64,000 bases of DNA from Paenibacillus sp. GSMTC-2017 (GCF_016019935.1 NZ_JAECMT010000006.1:91367-155366); one strand, 5' to 3'; positions 47,084 to 57,023 are shown, counted from the stretch's first letter. Program-made: numbers and translations. The notes: generated by a model not told the origin, from the letters alone.

Positions 47084-47836
47084 ATGAATAACAATACGAA
47101 GAAAGGATGGATGCAGGTGTTGCGAATTATCGTATTACTGCTAGCTCTAGTCGTTTCAGGTTGTCAGGTGGACGATGGGCATAAAGTGGATAATGAGGGA
47201 CAACAAGCAATCCAGTCGGTGAAGAGTGAAATGGACAAATTGAATCAAGCTTTGTTAATAGCAGCCGAGCAAGGGGATAAAGCGTCGATCACAAAGTTGC
47301 TAGCCGATGGTGCAGACATCAATACAAGAGATGCCAATGGAAGAACTTCTGCAATGATTGCTGTCCACTCGAACCAACTCGATATTTTTAACTTCTTTGT
47401 AGAAAAGGGAGCAGACATTAATATCCGAGATAATCGTTCTGATAATCCACTTCTCTATGCAGGTGCGGAAGGAATGTTGGATTTCGTCCGAGCAGCACTT
47501 GCTGCTGGCGCAGATACGACTATTACGAATCGCTTTGGCGGTACAGCACTAATACCAGCAGCCGATCGTGGTCATGTAGAAATTGTGAAAGAGCTACTTA
47601 CTAATTCTGATGTAGATATTGACCATGTAAACAACCTTGGTTGGACAGCACTCCTTGAAGCGGTCATTTTGGGGGATGGTGGGAAAGATCATCAGGTCAT
47701 TGTGAAGCTGCTTATTGATCATGGTGCAGATGTAAATATTGCAGATTTCGATGGGGTAACTCCCTTAGAGCATGCAAAGAAGAATGGTTACGAGGAAATG
47801 ATTATAGCTTTAGAGCATGCGGTTACGCAAAAATAA
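47084..47836 (+). CDS. ankyrin-repeat lipoprotein
   Basis: This 250-residue protein has a lipobox (LVVSGC) after a hydrophobic stretch, so it is lipid-anchored outside the cell. About five ankyrin repeats follow (LLIAAEQGDKASITKLLADG, GADINTRDANGRTSAM, GADINIRDNRSDNPLL, GADTTITNRFGGTALI, GADVNIADFDGVTPLE). The ATG 47084 has only a weak site; ATG 47111 behind AAAGGATGG is an alternative start and still leaves a good signal. It is a protein-binding surface of unknown partner. Confidence 0.85.
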   Translation: MNNNTKKGWMQVLRIIVLLLALVVSGCQVDDGHKVDNEGQQAIQSVKSEMDKLNQALLIAAEQGDKASITKLLADGADINTRDANGRTSAMIAVHSNQLDIFNFFVEKGADINIRDNRSDNPLLYAGAEGMLDFVRAALAAGADTTITNRFGGTALIPAADRGHVEIVKELLTNSDVDIDHVNNLGWTALLEAVILGDGGKDHQVIVKLLIDHGADVNIADFDGVTPLEHAKKNGYEEMIIALEHAVTQK

Positions 47837-47866
47837 TGATAATTATGACTCCCGATTAAAGAAGAA

Positions 47867-47909
47867 GAGGGTACTTCAAAAGCCAGAGTGTGGCTTTTGA
47901 AGTACCCTC
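47867..47909. terminator. bidirectional terminator
   Basis: A perfect 19-bp stem (47867-47885 with 47891-47909) and a 5-base loop lie between the converging ankyrin and bicupin genes. T-rich or A-rich flanks are short, but the stem is very strong. Confidence 0.8.
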
Positions 47910-47924
47910 CTTCTATACACTGTG

Positions 47925-49118
47925 TTATTTAGGAATATAGGAATACCCAGGATAACGAACAACTGGCCATTTCTCCTTACGTAATGCGTTTAGTAATTCA
48001 TCTCCGACATGTAAATTACTACGAACGAGTTGACGAGGAGTAAGTGCCATCCATTGGTTTAAAGACACATCAACAAATCGGTCGCTCTTGAACATCTCTA
48101 GAAATCGCAACGTTTGGGTACCGGTATTTTGAATATAATGTCCAGTAGCAAATGGGACGTAACCTACATCTCCCGCTCTATAATTAAATGTTCGCGCAGT
48201 CCCGTTTCCTGCAAATACGGTCATCCGCCCTTGCCCCGTAAGATAATATTGCCACTCGTCGTTATTTGGATGCCAATGGAGTTCTCTCATTCCGCCAGGT
48301 TCAACCTCTACGAGTGCAGCGGCGATTTTTTTTGAAATAGGAAAATTAGTAGAATCCACAATGCGTACGTTCCCACCAGGTGTTTTAATTGGTGTTTGAG
48401 CTAGAAGTTCATGCTTGAACGTTTGTGGAATTGTTCCGTAGGGAGAGGGAATTTTTTGACTTGCAAGCGGACCCGGAACGTTGTCTTGATAAATATAAAC
48501 CTGATCTGACGGAATGTCGTTGAATGCACTCTCTGGAACGCCGAAATTGGCAGATAACACTTCTTTAGGCGTGTGGGCGAACCAATCAGAAATAGATAAT
48601 GTATTAAGATCTGAAAAGTTACCATCATCAAAGACAAGTAAAAACTCACATCCCTGTTCAAGTCCTTGAATAGAATGCGGAATTCCCGGAGGAAAGTACC
48701 AAAGATCACCCGGACCAACGTCTGCGATAAAATTTCGACCATCTTGGTCGACTGATGTTATCCGTGCCCTTCCCCACAACATAAATGACCATTCTGCTTG
48801 TTGATGCCAGTGAAGTTCGCGGACTCCCCCGGGTGTGAGGCACATATTTACACCTGCGAGTGTAGTTGCAATAGGTAATTCTCTCACTGTAATTTCTCGG
48901 GACCAGCCCCCGTGATTTAATGTCATAACCGTATCGGAAAATGAAAACTTTAAATTAGGCAGCAAGCCAGCATCTGTAATAGGAGGAACGAGCATATCAG
49001 GATTTTCAAGATCGCGCATAATATCACGAGGGCCGAGATCGGGTGCACCTGCACCGTCACTTCGAATAGGCTGTGGAACATTTATTGGGGTCCCTGAAGT
49101 TTTAGGCTGATTTTCCAT
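47925..49118 (-). CDS. bicupin oxalate decarboxylase-like protein
   Basis: Start at ATG 49118 with GAGGAGTATGCGTG upstream. The 397-residue protein has two cupin domains with manganese ligands in [12 protein letters not shown] and [15 protein letters not shown], and PPGIPHS and FATGHYI for the fourth ligands, as in Bacillus OxdC. The flexible lid that carries the catalytic Glu162 in OxdC (SENST) reads SDLNT here, so the key glutamate is an aspartate. OxdC splits oxalate to formate and CO2; this lid may alter the reaction. It is a single gene with no signal peptide. Confidence 0.88.
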   Translation of the reverse strand: MENQPKTSGTPINVPQPIRSDGAGAPDLGPRDIMRDLENPDMLVPPITDAGLLPNLKFSFSDTVMTLNHGGWSREITVRELPIATTLAGVNMCLTPGGVRELHWHQQAEWSFMLWGRARITSVDQDGRNFIADVGPGDLWYFPPGIPHSIQGLEQGCEFLLVFDDGNFSDLNTLSISDWFAHTPKEVLSANFGVPESAFNDIPSDQVYIYQDNVPGPLASQKIPSPYGTIPQTFKHELLAQTPIKTPGGNVRIVDSTNFPISKKIAAALVEVEPGGMRELHWHPNNDEWQYYLTGQGRMTVFAGNGTARTFNYRAGDVGYVPFATGHYIQNTGTQTLRFLEMFKSDRFVDVSLNQWMALTPRQLVRSNLHVGDELLNALRKEKWPVVRYPGYSYIPK

Positions 49119-49340
49119 CACGCATACTCCTCACAATTGAGGTATTGTAAAAATAACTGTAAAACTTCCATGTAATATATGAAGTTTAATTAGCGCTTAT
49201 GACCTTCGCAAAGCATCTTATCCTCCAAGTAGCAGTCTATTTTCCTTTTCAGTCTAGTGACTGATGAGTTATATTAAGTAGTGGAAAACATATAGAATCG
49301 GCCATTAATTTAATCATCCAATCGAGGTGTTGTTAGCAAT

Positions 49341-49634
49341 ATGAAAAATGTTAAAGCAGGTCTATTTTTAATCATTAGTCAGTTTGTGTATGTTATCTTC
49401 ACTGTCCTTTGGTTTATTTTTTTAATTATGACGCTTCTAATGCTAGACCAATGGGATACGCTAAATGTCATTCAAACCATATCTCTAGTTCTCGTTTGGT
49501 GCTTTCCTATTGCCTTCATCGGATCAGGAATTGCTAGTTGGGTGCTATATCACAAACGTAAATTTAAGGTAGCGGTATGGATTGGCATGATTCCGCTTCT
49601 GTGGGTGCTACCCTTGATCGGCTTTTTTGCATAG
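49341..49634 (+). CDS. small membrane protein
   Basis: This 97-residue protein has three predicted helices (about residues 8-33, 43-65 and 73-95) and basic loops (YHKRKFK). GAGGTGTTGTTAGCAAT precedes the ATG. No family is recognised. It lies upstream of the ZTP riboswitch but separated from it by 76 bases. Confidence 0.65.
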   Translation: MKNVKAGLFLIISQFVYVIFTVLWFIFLIMTLLMLDQWDTLNVIQTISLVLVWCFPIAFIGSGIASWVLYHKRKFKVAVWIGMIPLLWVLPLIGFFA

Positions 49635-49710
49635 TCATTCAGCAATGCGTTTCCTCATTACTAAGCATTGAAATTGTCAGAAAAATCTGATATAAATGAT
49701 TTTATATAGT

Positions 49711-49783
49711 CTGGTATGTGCAACTGGCGTAAACGTGGAGAACCACGAGGGAGCACATATTTCATATGCCGTACGCCTGGGCA
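49711..49783 (+). ncRNA. ZTP (pfl) riboswitch aptamer
   Basis: The RNA matches the pfl/ZTP aptamer. P1 is TATGTGC (49715-49721) with GCACATA (49753-49759). Inside it are ACTGGCG, a CGTGG/CCACG hairpin and the conserved GAGGGAGCAC. After a short linker comes the second domain GCCGTACGCCTGGGCA. It binds the purine intermediate ZMP/ZTP, which accumulates when 10-formyl-tetrahydrofolate runs low. It overlaps a terminator stem downstream, so ligand should allow read-through. Confidence 0.88.
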
Positions 49784-49824
49784 AAGTATTTGGTCTATGT
49801 ATGACCGAATACTTTTATTTATTT
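49783..49824 (+). terminator. riboswitch-controlled terminator
   Basis: AAAGTATT-T-GGTC (49783-49795) pairs with GACC-G-AATACTTT (49803-49815), followed by TATTTATTTT. Its first base abuts the end of the ZTP aptamer, the normal expression-platform layout. It lies just before the DJ-1/PfpI ribosome site. Confidence 0.85.
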
Positions 49825-49841
49825 TACAGGGGGATGATGGA

Positions 49842-50465
49842 ATGAGTCAGGCAGGGGAAGCAAGGAAAGTAGCCATTTTTATTTTTGATAATGTAGAGAT
49901 TTTAGATTTTGCAGGCCCGTTCGAAGTGTTTATTTGTGGCAGTAACAGAGGGCAAGATTTTCATGTGTTTACTGTAGCAGAGCATGACCGTCCTGTTACA
50001 GCATTAGGAAATTTGAGTGTTAATGCTACCTATACGATTGATAACTGCCCGAAGCCGGACATCTTGATTATCCCTGGTGGATGGGGTGCAAGAACAGAAA
50101 TGAACAATGAAACGATTTTAAACTGGATTCGAGAAACGTCCAAAGAGGTAGAGCTTCTCCTTTCTGTCTGTACAGGTGCATTAATCTTGGCAAAAGCTGA
50201 CTTGCTGGACGGTCTGCAACTAACGACTAATCGGAATGCTGTAAACGAGCTAAAAGCTATCGCTCCTAAATCAGCTCATATCGTAGAGGATGCACGATAT
50301 GTTGACAACGGTAAAATCATTTTATCAGCTGGTATTTCTGCAGGTATGGATATGTCGCTATATGTTGTCGGGCGGCTATTGGGAAAAGAAAGAGCATTAA
50401 ATGCTGCACGAATAATGGAGTATGATTGGAATGACGCAGAGGGAAATTCGGGGGGATTTGATTGA
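49842..50465 (+). CDS. DJ-1/PfpI (GATase1-like) family protein
   Basis: Start at ATG 49842 behind CAGGGGGATGATGGA; the open frame extends upstream through the riboswitch and is not coding there. The 207-residue protein has VAIFIFDNVEILDFAGPFEV, PDILIIPGGWG and the nucleophile-elbow cysteine in LLLSVCTGALILA, followed by SAGISAGMDMSL. It resembles the PfpI/ThiJ group related to AraC-regulator amidase domains and isonitrile hydratase. It is cytoplasmic, substrate unknown. A ZTP riboswitch controls it, which ties it to folate or purine stress. Confidence 0.85.
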   Translation: MSQAGEARKVAIFIFDNVEILDFAGPFEVFICGSNRGQDFHVFTVAEHDRPVTALGNLSVNATYTIDNCPKPDILIIPGGWGARTEMNNETILNWIRETSKEVELLLSVCTGALILAKADLLDGLQLTTNRNAVNELKAIAPKSAHIVEDARYVDNGKIILSAGISAGMDMSLYVVGRLLGKERALNAARIMEYDWNDAEGNSGGFD

Positions 50466-50941
50466 ATATTCGTCTGCTACAAAAGGAAGATGAAATCATT
50501 GTTCAGGGAATTATGGCAGGACATCCTCTGGAATTCCCTTCATTCGGTATTGATCGGTATCCTCCGCGCTGGGAACAATTTTTGCAGGGTGATGATCGAT
50601 GTGTTTATTACGTAGCAGCTTCTGAGGCAGGTGAAACCATTGGCCATGCAGGATTTCTCTTTAATGAAGCATTAGGCCTTTACGAAATAGTTGGAGTTGT
50701 TGTTTCAAAAAACCATCAGCGCCTCGGAATAGGGAAAACACTCATTCAAACGATATGCAATACATTGCAAGAGATAGGATCCAAGCAAGTTATTTTGTAT
50801 ACGCTTGGTCATATAGGTACAGAAAACACATTATCGTTTTATCGAAACATTGGTTTTGAAATGATTAACTATGAAAAGGATTATTTCACTGCTGATTATC
50901 ATAGGGTTACTTTTGTGAAAGAGATAGAGCAGACAATTTAA
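50462..50941 (+). CDS. GNAT-family acetyltransferase
   Basis: A TTG start behind CGGGGGGAT overlaps the DJ-1/PfpI stop by 4 bases (ATTGA), so the two genes are translationally coupled and share the riboswitch. The 159-residue GNAT domain has VGVVVSKNHQRLGIGKTLI and an ending NTLSFYRNIGFE. The substrate is unknown. Confidence 0.85.
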   Translation: MNIRLLQKEDEIIVQGIMAGHPLEFPSFGIDRYPPRWEQFLQGDDRCVYYVAASEAGETIGHAGFLFNEALGLYEIVGVVVSKNHQRLGIGKTLIQTICNTLQEIGSKQVILYTLGHIGTENTLSFYRNIGFEMINYEKDYFTADYHRVTFVKEIEQTI

Positions 50942-50956
50942 TTAGTGATGGCAAGA

Positions 50957-50996
50957 GGGTGTCCCAAGCTAGAGGCTTCTGGGGGCACCCTTTTTG
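50957..50996 (+). terminator. intrinsic terminator of the riboswitch operon
   Basis: GGGTGTCCC (50957-50965) pairs with GGGGCACCC (50982-50990); an inner AAGC/GCTT stem extends it, and five T follow. Confidence 0.85.
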
Positions 50997-51231
50997 TTCT
51001 TTGTGCGAATCGCTGCATTTTTACGTTTAGTTTCCTATGGTAGAAGGCATAACCCCGATAATCAGTATATTTTTCCACAACGCAAGCTATCCGTCCTGGG
51101 ATGTATGTAGGTTTCACCTTAGGGCTAGTAGCAAGTGCAGACTAAGGGCGGATTTTGAAGCAAGAAAAGTAACTTACTATAAAGAGGAAGGAAATGTAAA
51201 AAAATCAAATTATTTTTTTGGAGGGATAGTT

Positions 51232-53238
51232 ATGTTGAAAGTTAAGGCGAAAAAAAGTAGAAGATCGAAATGGGCGACAGCTTTAATGGCAGCTGTTATT
51301 ACGGTTTCAGCAGTTTCGCTTCCAGGAAACAAAGTTGAAGCTGCGACCGCTACTGGTCCTAAAGATGCAAAGGAAGTTGAAGCGTTTGCCGATGCCTACT
51401 TCAACCGCCCGGAAGTGAAAAAGGCGATGGCAGGAGCTGCATTTGTTGTCGTAGATAATGACAAGGTACTTCTAAATAAAGGCTTTGGGTATGCGGATGT
51501 GGAGAGTAAGCAGCCAGTTATTCCAAATGAAACTGTTTTTCGAGTAGCTTCTGTATCAAAGGTATTCACAGCGACAGGTGTTATGCAATTAGTTGAGGAA
51601 GGAAAAATAGATTTAGAAGCAGATATTCATAACTATACAGGTGATCTGAAGATAGCAAATCAAACGAACAGCAAGCTGACAATGAAAGATGTGTTAACAC
51701 ATACAACTGGATTTGATTATACCGACATAACTACTCCCGAATCTTATTCACTTGAACAACATATTAAAGAATTTGCGCCGACAGTAGTACGTAAACCAGG
51801 AGCTGCTTACCGATATGATAATTATGCTTCTGACTTACAGGGTTATATTATGCAACAGGTAGAAGATCAACCGTTTGAACAGTTAATTGACGAGAAGATA
51901 TTCCGCCCACTTGGAATGGAAAATAGTGATTTCCGTATGAGCGAAAAAATGAAAGAAAAGCTAGCAACGGGTTATACGGCGACAAAAGAGCCGCATCCTG
52001 ATTATGAAGTATATCCAACCATTATGCCATCAGGAGGAATGTTTTCTACAAGCACGGATATTTCCAAGTTTATGTTTGCTCATTTGAATGGTGGAAAGTT
52101 TGGGAATGAACGAATTCTTAAAGAGGATACTGTAAAAGACATGCATAAAACACGTATTTCTAGCCATCCAGAGCTTCCGAACATGACTTACGGTTTTGAG
52201 ATGTTCTACCGTGAAAGCTTCAATGGTGAGTATGTCATCGCAAAAGGTGGCGATTTGCCTGGTTATCATTCTTGGATGTGGATGCTGCCAGATCGCAAAG
52301 TTGGAGGTTTTGTTGTACTCAATAGCGACGTTGACAGCACTCCTATTATATCAGGGCTGTTTAAAGCATTTATGGATCATTATTATCCGAAAACAAACGA
52401 GGAACTTCCTGCTCTCAAGTTGACCAAAGAGCAATTAGCTAGATTTGAAGGTAGCTATCGATTTTTACGCTTTCCTTTTATCTACTTCGATGTAAAAGCA
52501 GAAGACGGTTACTTATTATTAAATGGGACAAAAAGTAATGTAAAGCTAGAGCCTATTGGGGATATGTTATTTAAGGATGAAGCAGGAATGTTAGCAGCTT
52601 TCAAAACAGATGAGACGGGTAATATCGTTTATCTTGATTACTATTTACCTTCTGCATGGAGTGAGAAAGTAGAGAGCAAACCAGATTATAGTGATGTCCC
52701 GCGCAATCATCCTTATGCGAATGCAATTTATACACTACGTACGTTAGATGGTGTTTTACATCCAGATGCCATAACATTTGAACCTGAAAAAGCTCTAACT
52801 CGTGCAGAGTTTGCAACCGAATTGTTTCGCTTTATGGGCAACAAGCCCATAACGACAGCAACAACCTTTGTTGATACGGAAGGTCACCGCTATTCAAACG
52901 AGATTCATCAGTTAGCTACATTGGGAATTATTCTGGGGAGTTCTGCACAGCGCTTTTCCCCAGATCAACTGATTACGCGTGAAGAAGCAGCGGTAATGAT
53001 TTATCGTTTAATGCAATCGTTCGGAGCTTCAGCTATAGAAGTAGAACTGAGTGGAGAAACTTCTCCATGGGCAGAAGAAGCTGCTCAGTTTTTAGTGGCA
53101 ACAGGCATGGCAGGTCCTACTATTTTACCTAAAGAGGGAGGTGCAGATTTCCGTTCGAAGGAACAATTGCTCCATAAAGAATCTGCATTTATGTTATCGA
53201 ACGTTGCGAGAGTACTCGCAATGGCACTAGGGATCTAA
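51232..53238 (+). CDS. secreted serine hydrolase (S12/beta-lactamase family) with SLH domains
   Basis: The ATG 51232 behind TTTGGAGGGATAGTT gives a clear signal peptide (basic start, then WATALMAAVITVSAVSL...VEA); the frame upstream is not used. The 668-residue protein has a class C beta-lactamase-like domain (about 50-410) with the catalytic S-x-x-K in RVASVSKVFTATG, the tyrosine in YRYDNYASDLQGY and HSWMW near the third motif. A linker beta-domain and about two SLH-type repeats follow (LTRAEFATELFRFMG, ITREEAAVMIYRLM), anchoring it to the cell wall. The target may be D-amino-acid peptides or esters. The 290-base leader holds only the upstream terminator and a CCTTAG/CTAAGG hairpin (51117-51147). 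Confidence 0.88.
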   Translation: MLKVKAKKSRRSKWATALMAAVITVSAVSLPGNKVEAATATGPKDAKEVEAFADAYFNRPEVKKAMAGAAFVVVDNDKVLLNKGFGYADVESKQPVIPNETVFRVASVSKVFTATGVMQLVEEGKIDLEADIHNYTGDLKIANQTNSKLTMKDVLTHTTGFDYTDITTPESYSLEQHIKEFAPTVVRKPGAAYRYDNYASDLQGYIMQQVEDQPFEQLIDEKIFRPLGMENSDFRMSEKMKEKLATGYTATKEPHPDYEVYPTIMPSGGMFSTSTDISKFMFAHLNGGKFGNERILKEDTVKDMHKTRISSHPELPNMTYGFEMFYRESFNGEYVIAKGGDLPGYHSWMWMLPDRKVGGFVVLNSDVDSTPIISGLFKAFMDHYYPKTNEELPALKLTKEQLARFEGSYRFLRFPFIYFDVKAEDGYLLLNGTKSNVKLEPIGDMLFKDEAGMLAAFKTDETGNIVYLDYYLPSAWSEKVESKPDYSDVPRNHPYANAIYTLRTLDGVLHPDAITFEPEKALTRAEFATELFRFMGNKPITTATTFVDTEGHRYSNEIHQLATLGIILGSSAQRFSPDQLITREEAAVMIYRLMQSFGASAIEVELSGETSPWAEEAAQFLVATGMAGPTILPKEGGADFRSKEQLLHKESAFMLSNVARVLAMALGI

Positions 53239-53314
53239 ATACACAGTCATCATATATGTGAAATTACGTGTAGAGAGTTAGGTTAAATACGGCGTATATA
53301 GAGCTCCACTAAAA

Positions 53315-53360
53315 TAAGCTGAGCCGGCATTAGGTACATGACCTAAGCTGACTCAGCTTA
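53315..53360 (-). terminator. intrinsic terminator after the chemoreceptor gene
   Basis: TAAGCTGAG (53315-53323) and CTCAGCTTA (53352-53360), with an inner TTAGGT/ACCTAA stem, are followed on the minus strand by TTTTAG. It may also serve the converging SLH gene. Confidence 0.75.
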
Positions 53361-53377
53361 CTTTGATTAAAACCTAT

Positions 53378-55147
53378 TTATATTTTAAATCTCGCAACGA
53401 TGGTTCGTAATTCTTCAGCCGTCTGTGACATGGAAGAAGCTGAAGCAGTAATCTCCTCAATGGATGCCATCTGTTCTTCTGAAGCTGCTGCTACGTTTTG
53501 TGTGTTGGAAGCGGAATGTTTGGCTGAATGAGCCATTCCCTGGGCAGAAGCATGAACCTGTTCTACACTAGCTGACATTTGTTCTGCTACAGCAGAAACT
53601 TCTTGTATATCAGCTGCGACTTGTTCAATTGATCGAAGGATATATTGGAATCCGTCACCTGTCGATTGGACAACGTCCATACCTGCTTCTACTTCTTTTG
53701 TACCATAGGCCATCGCTTCTACAGCAAGAGTAGTGTCTCTTTGAATGTGCCCAATTAACTCTGCAATCTGGCTGGAGGATGCTCGGGACTGTTCAGCAAG
53801 CTTTTTCACCTCGTTTGCTACAACGGCAAAACCTTTGCCGTGTTCACCTGCACGAGCTGCTTCAATAGCAGCATTAAGAGCTAATAAGTTTGTTTGTGTT
53901 GCAATTCCGGTAATAACATCAACAATTTTACCAATTTCGATTGAACGTTCTCCTAACTGTTTAATAAGAGAAGCGGTCTGTTCTGATGATTGATTAATTG
54001 TGCTCATTTGCGCAATCACTTTTCGAATCGATTCATTTCCTTGGACTGCTTCTTTTTGTGTTTCCATCGCTGCTTCCGACACAGAAGAAGAAGTTTCTGC
54101 TACTCGCTGAATACCGATTGCTAATTCTTTCATTGCATTTGCACTTTCTTCTGCTGCCTGCCCCTGCGTTTCTGCTCCACTAGCTACTTCTTGAATAGCT
54201 GTAGTAATCTGATTCGATGCATGTGCAGTTTGTTCTGCACTTGCAGTTAACTCTTCGGATGAAGCAGCTACTTGTTTAGACGTTTCACTAGCCTTTAGGA
54301 ATAGATCGCGCAAATTAGAAATCATATTGTTAACGGCATGTATTAATTGACCAATTTCATCTGTCCCATTATAGACGTTATTTTTAACTGTAAAATCGCC
54401 TTGTGCCAGCTGGTTCATATGTTCAACCACTTTATAAATAGGTGACGTGAGTGCTCTTATGAAAATGAGTCCTACTATAGTAACGATAATCAGTGCGGAA
54501 GAGACAGCTAAGAAGATCGTCATTCTAGTTGATTCCTTCAGCTTATTATCTTCTTGAATACGATTGTCCGAGAACTCATCAATAATTTCACCGACGAGAT
54601 TCAGCTCATCTCTTGCAGCATTATAGGCAACATCTATCTTTTTTATAGAAAGAGCAATTGATTGTAGGCTCTGTTCATTCGATTGTGTTTCCGTTGACTG
54701 AATGATTGAGCTGGATAAGTCTGTCCACGATTTTAATTGTTTTTGAAATTGTTCAATAGGTTCTTCAATTTTTTTATTCGATTCACGGTGCTGATAATGT
54801 TTAAGCTCCTCAATTGTCGTTACGAATTCGGTTACTTTTGTTATTCTTTCGTTCACTTGCTCTACATTTTCCTTGAAGCTATCCATCGAGTCTTTGTATT
54901 CCTTGCTCTGCTTATCAAAGATAAGGAGGTCCTGTACCGCTACATAAGCTTGATACATGTCTCTATCCGCATTCAAGGTGAGGCTTGAACTAGAGTAAAT
55001 CTCTGATTTGTTTGCTGTTAAGGTATTCATATTCGAAACGGTTAAAAAAGCTGTGAAGATAAGTGCTAGAGTAGGAATCGACAATAAAATAATAATTTTA
55101 GTTCTGAGTCTTACATTTTTGATTCGTAGTGATTGTAGAACGGACAT
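53378..55147 (-). CDS. methyl-accepting chemotaxis protein
   Basis: This 589-residue receptor has a first membrane helix near residues 15-38, an extracellular four-helix sensor of about 170 residues ([20 protein letters not shown]...), a second helix near 210-232, a HAMP segment ([19 protein letters not shown]) and the cytoplasmic hairpin with the signalling tip [20 protein letters not shown]. It relays a ligand signal to CheA. No ligand can be read. It is a single gene with its own terminator, as usual for orphan receptors. Confidence 0.92.
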   Translation of the reverse strand: MSVLQSLRIKNVRLRTKIIILLSIPTLALIFTAFLTVSNMNTLTANKSEIYSSSSLTLNADRDMYQAYVAVQDLLIFDKQSKEYKDSMDSFKENVEQVNERITKVTEFVTTIEELKHYQHRESNKKIEEPIEQFQKQLKSWTDLSSSIIQSTETQSNEQSLQSIALSIKKIDVAYNAARDELNLVGEIIDEFSDNRIQEDNKLKESTRMTIFLAVSSALIIVTIVGLIFIRALTSPIYKVVEHMNQLAQGDFTVKNNVYNGTDEIGQLIHAVNNMISNLRDLFLKASETSKQVAASSEELTASAEQTAHASNQITTAIQEVASGAETQGQAAEESANAMKELAIGIQRVAETSSSVSEAAMETQKEAVQGNESIRKVIAQMSTINQSSEQTASLIKQLGERSIEIGKIVDVITGIATQTNLLALNAAIEAARAGEHGKGFAVVANEVKKLAEQSRASSSQIAELIGHIQRDTTLAVEAMAYGTKEVEAGMDVVQSTGDGFQYILRSIEQVAADIQEVSAVAEQMSASVEQVHASAQGMAHSAKHSASNTQNVAAASEEQMASIEEITASASSMSQTAEELRTIVARFKI

Positions 55148-55460
55148 GTGGTTAAACCTCTCTTCAATTGGTATTCTAGATGCGATTTCTTATTATTCAT
55201 TGGAATTATATCACTATATCAATAGGGTAGTAGCATCATAAATGAAAAAGACTTTAAAATAATAATAATTTTAATTATTTTTTTAATTAGTAAGCGAATA
55301 AGATTGAAATACGCTTTTGTTAATAAGGATATTATTGTAAAGTATAAATAACGATTAATGTGAAAATATTGTCCATTCAAACTGCTGAAATCGAAGAGAA
55401 GGATATCTGTTTATCAGAATGGGTTAATTTATGTAGCGACAATTTTCGGGGGGATATTGG
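55148..55460. other. AT-rich intergenic region between divergent genes
   Basis: These 313 bases hold the upstream regions of the chemoreceptor (minus) and a GNAT gene (plus). They are very AT-rich (55240-55300). No hairpin, RNA motif or convincing sigma-D promoter was found. Confidence 0.5.
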
Positions 55461-55928
55461 ATGATTAAACTGGCAGAGTCGAAAGAAGCAAACTTGGTTC
55501 ATGAAATGATGTTACTTGCCTTTGAGGAATATAGACATATTGACGTCCCGTCAAGTGCACTTAATGAGACGATTGTTTCAATAGAGGAATCACTTTCCAC
55601 TGGAGCAGAGCAAGCGTTGCTTTATTTCAAGGATGAGTTAGCTGTAGGCTCTGTAAGATTTACGAGGAATGAGAAATCTCTTTACTTTTCACGCCTGTCT
55701 GTTTCCCCAATAGCAAGAGGAAGAGGTATTGCTAAATCCTTTTTACACTGGCTCGAAGAACATGCAAAAGAACAAGGAATATCAGAAATGAAATGTAGGG
55801 TTCGTATGTCGATCCCGCAAAACATAGCATTATATCAATCAATAGGTTTCATCGTTATTGAAGAGGAGGAAGTCATTAATCCAAATGGCTTTCCTGTCAA
55901 AACGGTACTGATGAAGAAAGTGATATAA
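55461..55928 (+). CDS. GNAT-family acetyltransferase
   Basis: This 155-residue GNAT domain has SRLSVSPIARGRGIAKSFL as the acetyl-CoA loop and an ending IPQNIALYQSIGF. TCGGGGGGATATTGG precedes the ATG. It is a single gene of unknown substrate. Confidence 0.85.
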   Translation: MIKLAESKEANLVHEMMLLAFEEYRHIDVPSSALNETIVSIEESLSTGAEQALLYFKDELAVGSVRFTRNEKSLYFSRLSVSPIARGRGIAKSFLHWLEEHAKEQGISEMKCRVRMSIPQNIALYQSIGFIVIEEEEVINPNGFPVKTVLMKKVI

Positions 55929-55978
55929 CTTTCTTGTCGAGTTGCGAATGATTTTTACACAAGGAGCAGCAGCACTTC

Positions 55979-56476
55979 ATGAGAAAAAGACACATTATTA
56001 TAATAGCTATTATTGCTATATTATTCACGCCTCTTTGTATCAGCTTTTATAACTTCAAAAAGTATGAAGTGGAAAATAACGATCTAGATGAGTTTATTAC
56101 TAATCTAAATAATGTGATTCAAGAAAACAGCATATTTTTTATGACGGAAGTTACACATTTTGAGTGGGATAAAATGTATGTTTTTGGTCCATATATGTCG
56201 AGAGAAGTAATGGAAGGGGCTATTGGTACGAAGTGGCATACAGAAGACTCCTTTTTTAAGTATGTAATTAATGAGTCTAGTAGGGGGGATTATCCATTAA
56301 GCGATGAATCTCTGAGTAAGGTAGTGTTTGTTAAAGAAAATGAAGTGGTATTAGATATTACATTTGATCCGCTATCATCTGTTGTTATGATGGGTAACAA
56401 TGAGGTGTATGAACGGCACAATTCTGAATTTTGTCTGGGTAGGATTGAAGGTAGAAGAACTTTGATAAAGCTATAA
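55979..56476 (+). CDS. hypothetical membrane-anchored protein
   Basis: This 165-residue protein has one N-terminal helix (HIIIIAIIAILFTPLCISF) and a soluble outer domain containing TEVTHFEWDKMYVFGPYMSRE, a pattern seen in uncharacterised Bacillota proteins. AAGGAGCAGCAGC precedes the ATG. Function unknown; it may be secreted or anchored. Confidence 0.7.
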   Translation: MRKRHIIIIAIIAILFTPLCISFYNFKKYEVENNDLDEFITNLNNVIQENSIFFMTEVTHFEWDKMYVFGPYMSREVMEGAIGTKWHTEDSFFKYVINESSRGDYPLSDESLSKVVFVKENEVVLDITFDPLSSVVMMGNNEVYERHNSEFCLGRIEGRRTLIKL

Positions 56477-56528
56477 AATGCAATGGACTGCGAGTCAGAA
56501 AGGTATTTCCGTACTGGAGGATGTTAGA

Positions 56529-56955
56529 ATGAGGATTCGTAACTCGGCTAAAGCAACCATTATAAAAGATAATAGGCTACTAGTTATAAAGTTGAAAGAT
56601 GAAGATGGCGATTACTATTTGTTGCCGGGTGGCGGCCAAGCCTGGTGAGAAGCTGATAGATTGTTTAATAAGAGAATGTTGCGAAGAAACGGGTTACTTG
56701 GTTGAAGTACATAAGTTAGTATATATGAGAGAATGCTTTATGGATGAAAATGTTCATCGCGTAGAATGTATGTTTACTGCTTCTATAATAGAAGAAACTG
56801 AAACTACGAACATGGATCATAATCAACTCGGTGTGGAATGGATCGAGCTTTCTACTATTAAGGATGAACCACTGTTCCCTAAAGAGCTTAGACGACTCAT
56901 TGAATCGCTGCATCAAGGTAATCATGAGCAGGTTTATTTAGGGGAGATAGAATAG
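56529..56955 (+). pseudogene. frameshifted Nudix hydrolase
   Basis: From ATG 56529 the frame reads MRIRNSAKATIIKDNRLLV and reaches LLPGGGQ, then hits TGA at about 56646. In another frame the Nudix box continues at once (KPGEKLIDCLIRECCEETGY) and runs to 56955. Joined, they give GGGQKPGE...REC.EETG, the complete Nudix motif. CAAGCCT where CAAAAGCCT would keep the frame suggests loss of two A. A strong site, ACTGGAGGATGTTAGA, precedes the start. The gene is broken unless the shift is a sequencing error or programmed. Confidence 0.8.
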
Positions 56956-57023
56956 GGGCATAATGACGCATTAAGAGCTAGATTTGAACACAGAAATTGC
57001 GGCTAAATCATACGAGTAGAACC

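Noticed and set aside
49716-49841. Coding extension of the DJ-1/PfpI gene
   Set aside because: This stretch is the ZTP aptamer and terminator; the ATG at 49842 has a proper ribosome site.
51060-51150. c-di-GMP-type riboswitch before the SLH hydrolase
   Set aside because: An ACGCAAGC stretch is reminiscent, but the required tetraloop and receptor pattern and P1 are absent; only a CCTTAG/CTAAGG hairpin is seen.
55148-55460. Sigma-D promoter for the chemoreceptor
   Set aside because: TAAA and GATAT elements are present but the spacing and the GCCGATAT core do not fit.
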